From contig CATMRP010000036.1 in assembly GCA_950073835.1 (NCBI GenBank), positions 1 to 33,929 of the forward strand: a stretch of DNA of 33,929 bases. Direction: 5' to 3'. The position numbers and the translations under genes were made by a program. Below the pieces are notes generated by a model. That model did not search any database and had not been told where the DNA came from. It saw only the letters and a list, made by a program, of their open reading frames with translations. This DNA comes from an uncultured Alteromonadaceae bacterium. GTDB lineage: Bacteria > Pseudomonadota > Gammaproteobacteria > Enterobacterales > Alteromonadaceae. Each line of letters begins with the position of its first letter. The first letter of the stretch is position 1. This document shows positions 33,899 to 33,929 of this stretch, piece after piece.

Positions 33899-33929
33899 AT
33901 GCCTGTTACCATCTTGTTCCAATCAGTAT
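33899..33929 (+). CDS. Possible start of a gene cut by the window edge
   Basis: ATG 33899 begins an open frame (M-P-V-T-I-L-F-Q-S-V) with AAAGG about 9 nt upstream (ending 33889). Only ten codons are visible, so no function can be assigned, and even its reality is uncertain. Confidence 0.35.
   Translation, partial: MPVTILFQSV

Overview
The window looks like a gammaproteobacterial chromosome, most likely from the Alteromonadales (Alteromonas/Aestuariibacter/Lacimicrobium-like). This is inferred from gene content: a class I adenylate cyclase, KatG, a YddG exporter, c-di-GMP enzymes, a GlyGly-CTERM protein and LpoB/YcfL-type lipoproteins. No rRNA, tRNA or CRISPR array was seen.

The left part (1-18560) is an ordinary chromosomal mosaic. 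It starts with a three-gene operon (NTF2-like, GNAT, carbon-nitrogen hydrolase; 438-2339). Then follow a short class I adenylate cyclase (2376-4355, minus), a DUF2061 membrane protein (4634-4855), katG (minus), a cytoplasmic GH43 glycosidase (minus) and a divergent S-adenosylhomocysteine-hydrolase-like protein (minus). Next come a membrane-anchored endonuclease/exonuclease/phosphatase, a PAS-GGDEF-EAL protein (minus), an APH-type phosphotransferase, a periplasmic-sensor TPR-GGDEF cyclase (minus), a PQQ sugar dehydrogenase (minus) and YddG (minus). Two decay events stand out. About 33 C-terminal codons of a short-chain dehydrogenase survive directly before the phosphotransferase. An in-frame amber codon separates the signal peptide of the sugar dehydrogenase from its catalytic domain.

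The right part (18621-32200) is visibly richer in A+T and consists of poorly described genes. It is bracketed by yddG on the left and, at about 32425-32487, by a decayed copy of an internal piece of yddG in the same orientation; a broken ISNCY-like transposase follows. Inside are an exported 446-aa protein (minus), a translationally coupled pair (small exported protein plus a 568-aa four-repeat protein with a GlyGly-CTERM sorting tail), and a long plus-strand cluster. The cluster runs: ECF sigma factor, single-pass anti-sigma-like protein, haem peroxidase of the animal-peroxidase superfamily without a signal peptide, an unknown 199-aa protein, an exported TPR-CHAT protease with its His/Cys dyad present, a COG3014-type lipoprotein, an LpoB-like lipoprotein, a YcfL-like protein and an exported protein, closed by a strong terminator.

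The candidate undescribed system is this 22560-32200 cluster. My working model (inference) is an envelope-sensing device. The secreted CHAT protease and its lipoprotein partners would act on the periplasmic side, possibly on the extracytoplasmic part of the anti-sigma-like protein. This would free the sigma factor to transcribe the operon, including the peroxidase, and perhaps the neighbouring surface-protein genes. The idea echoes the known pairing of a TPR-CHAT protease with a sigma factor in type III-E CRISPR systems, but no Cas genes are present here.
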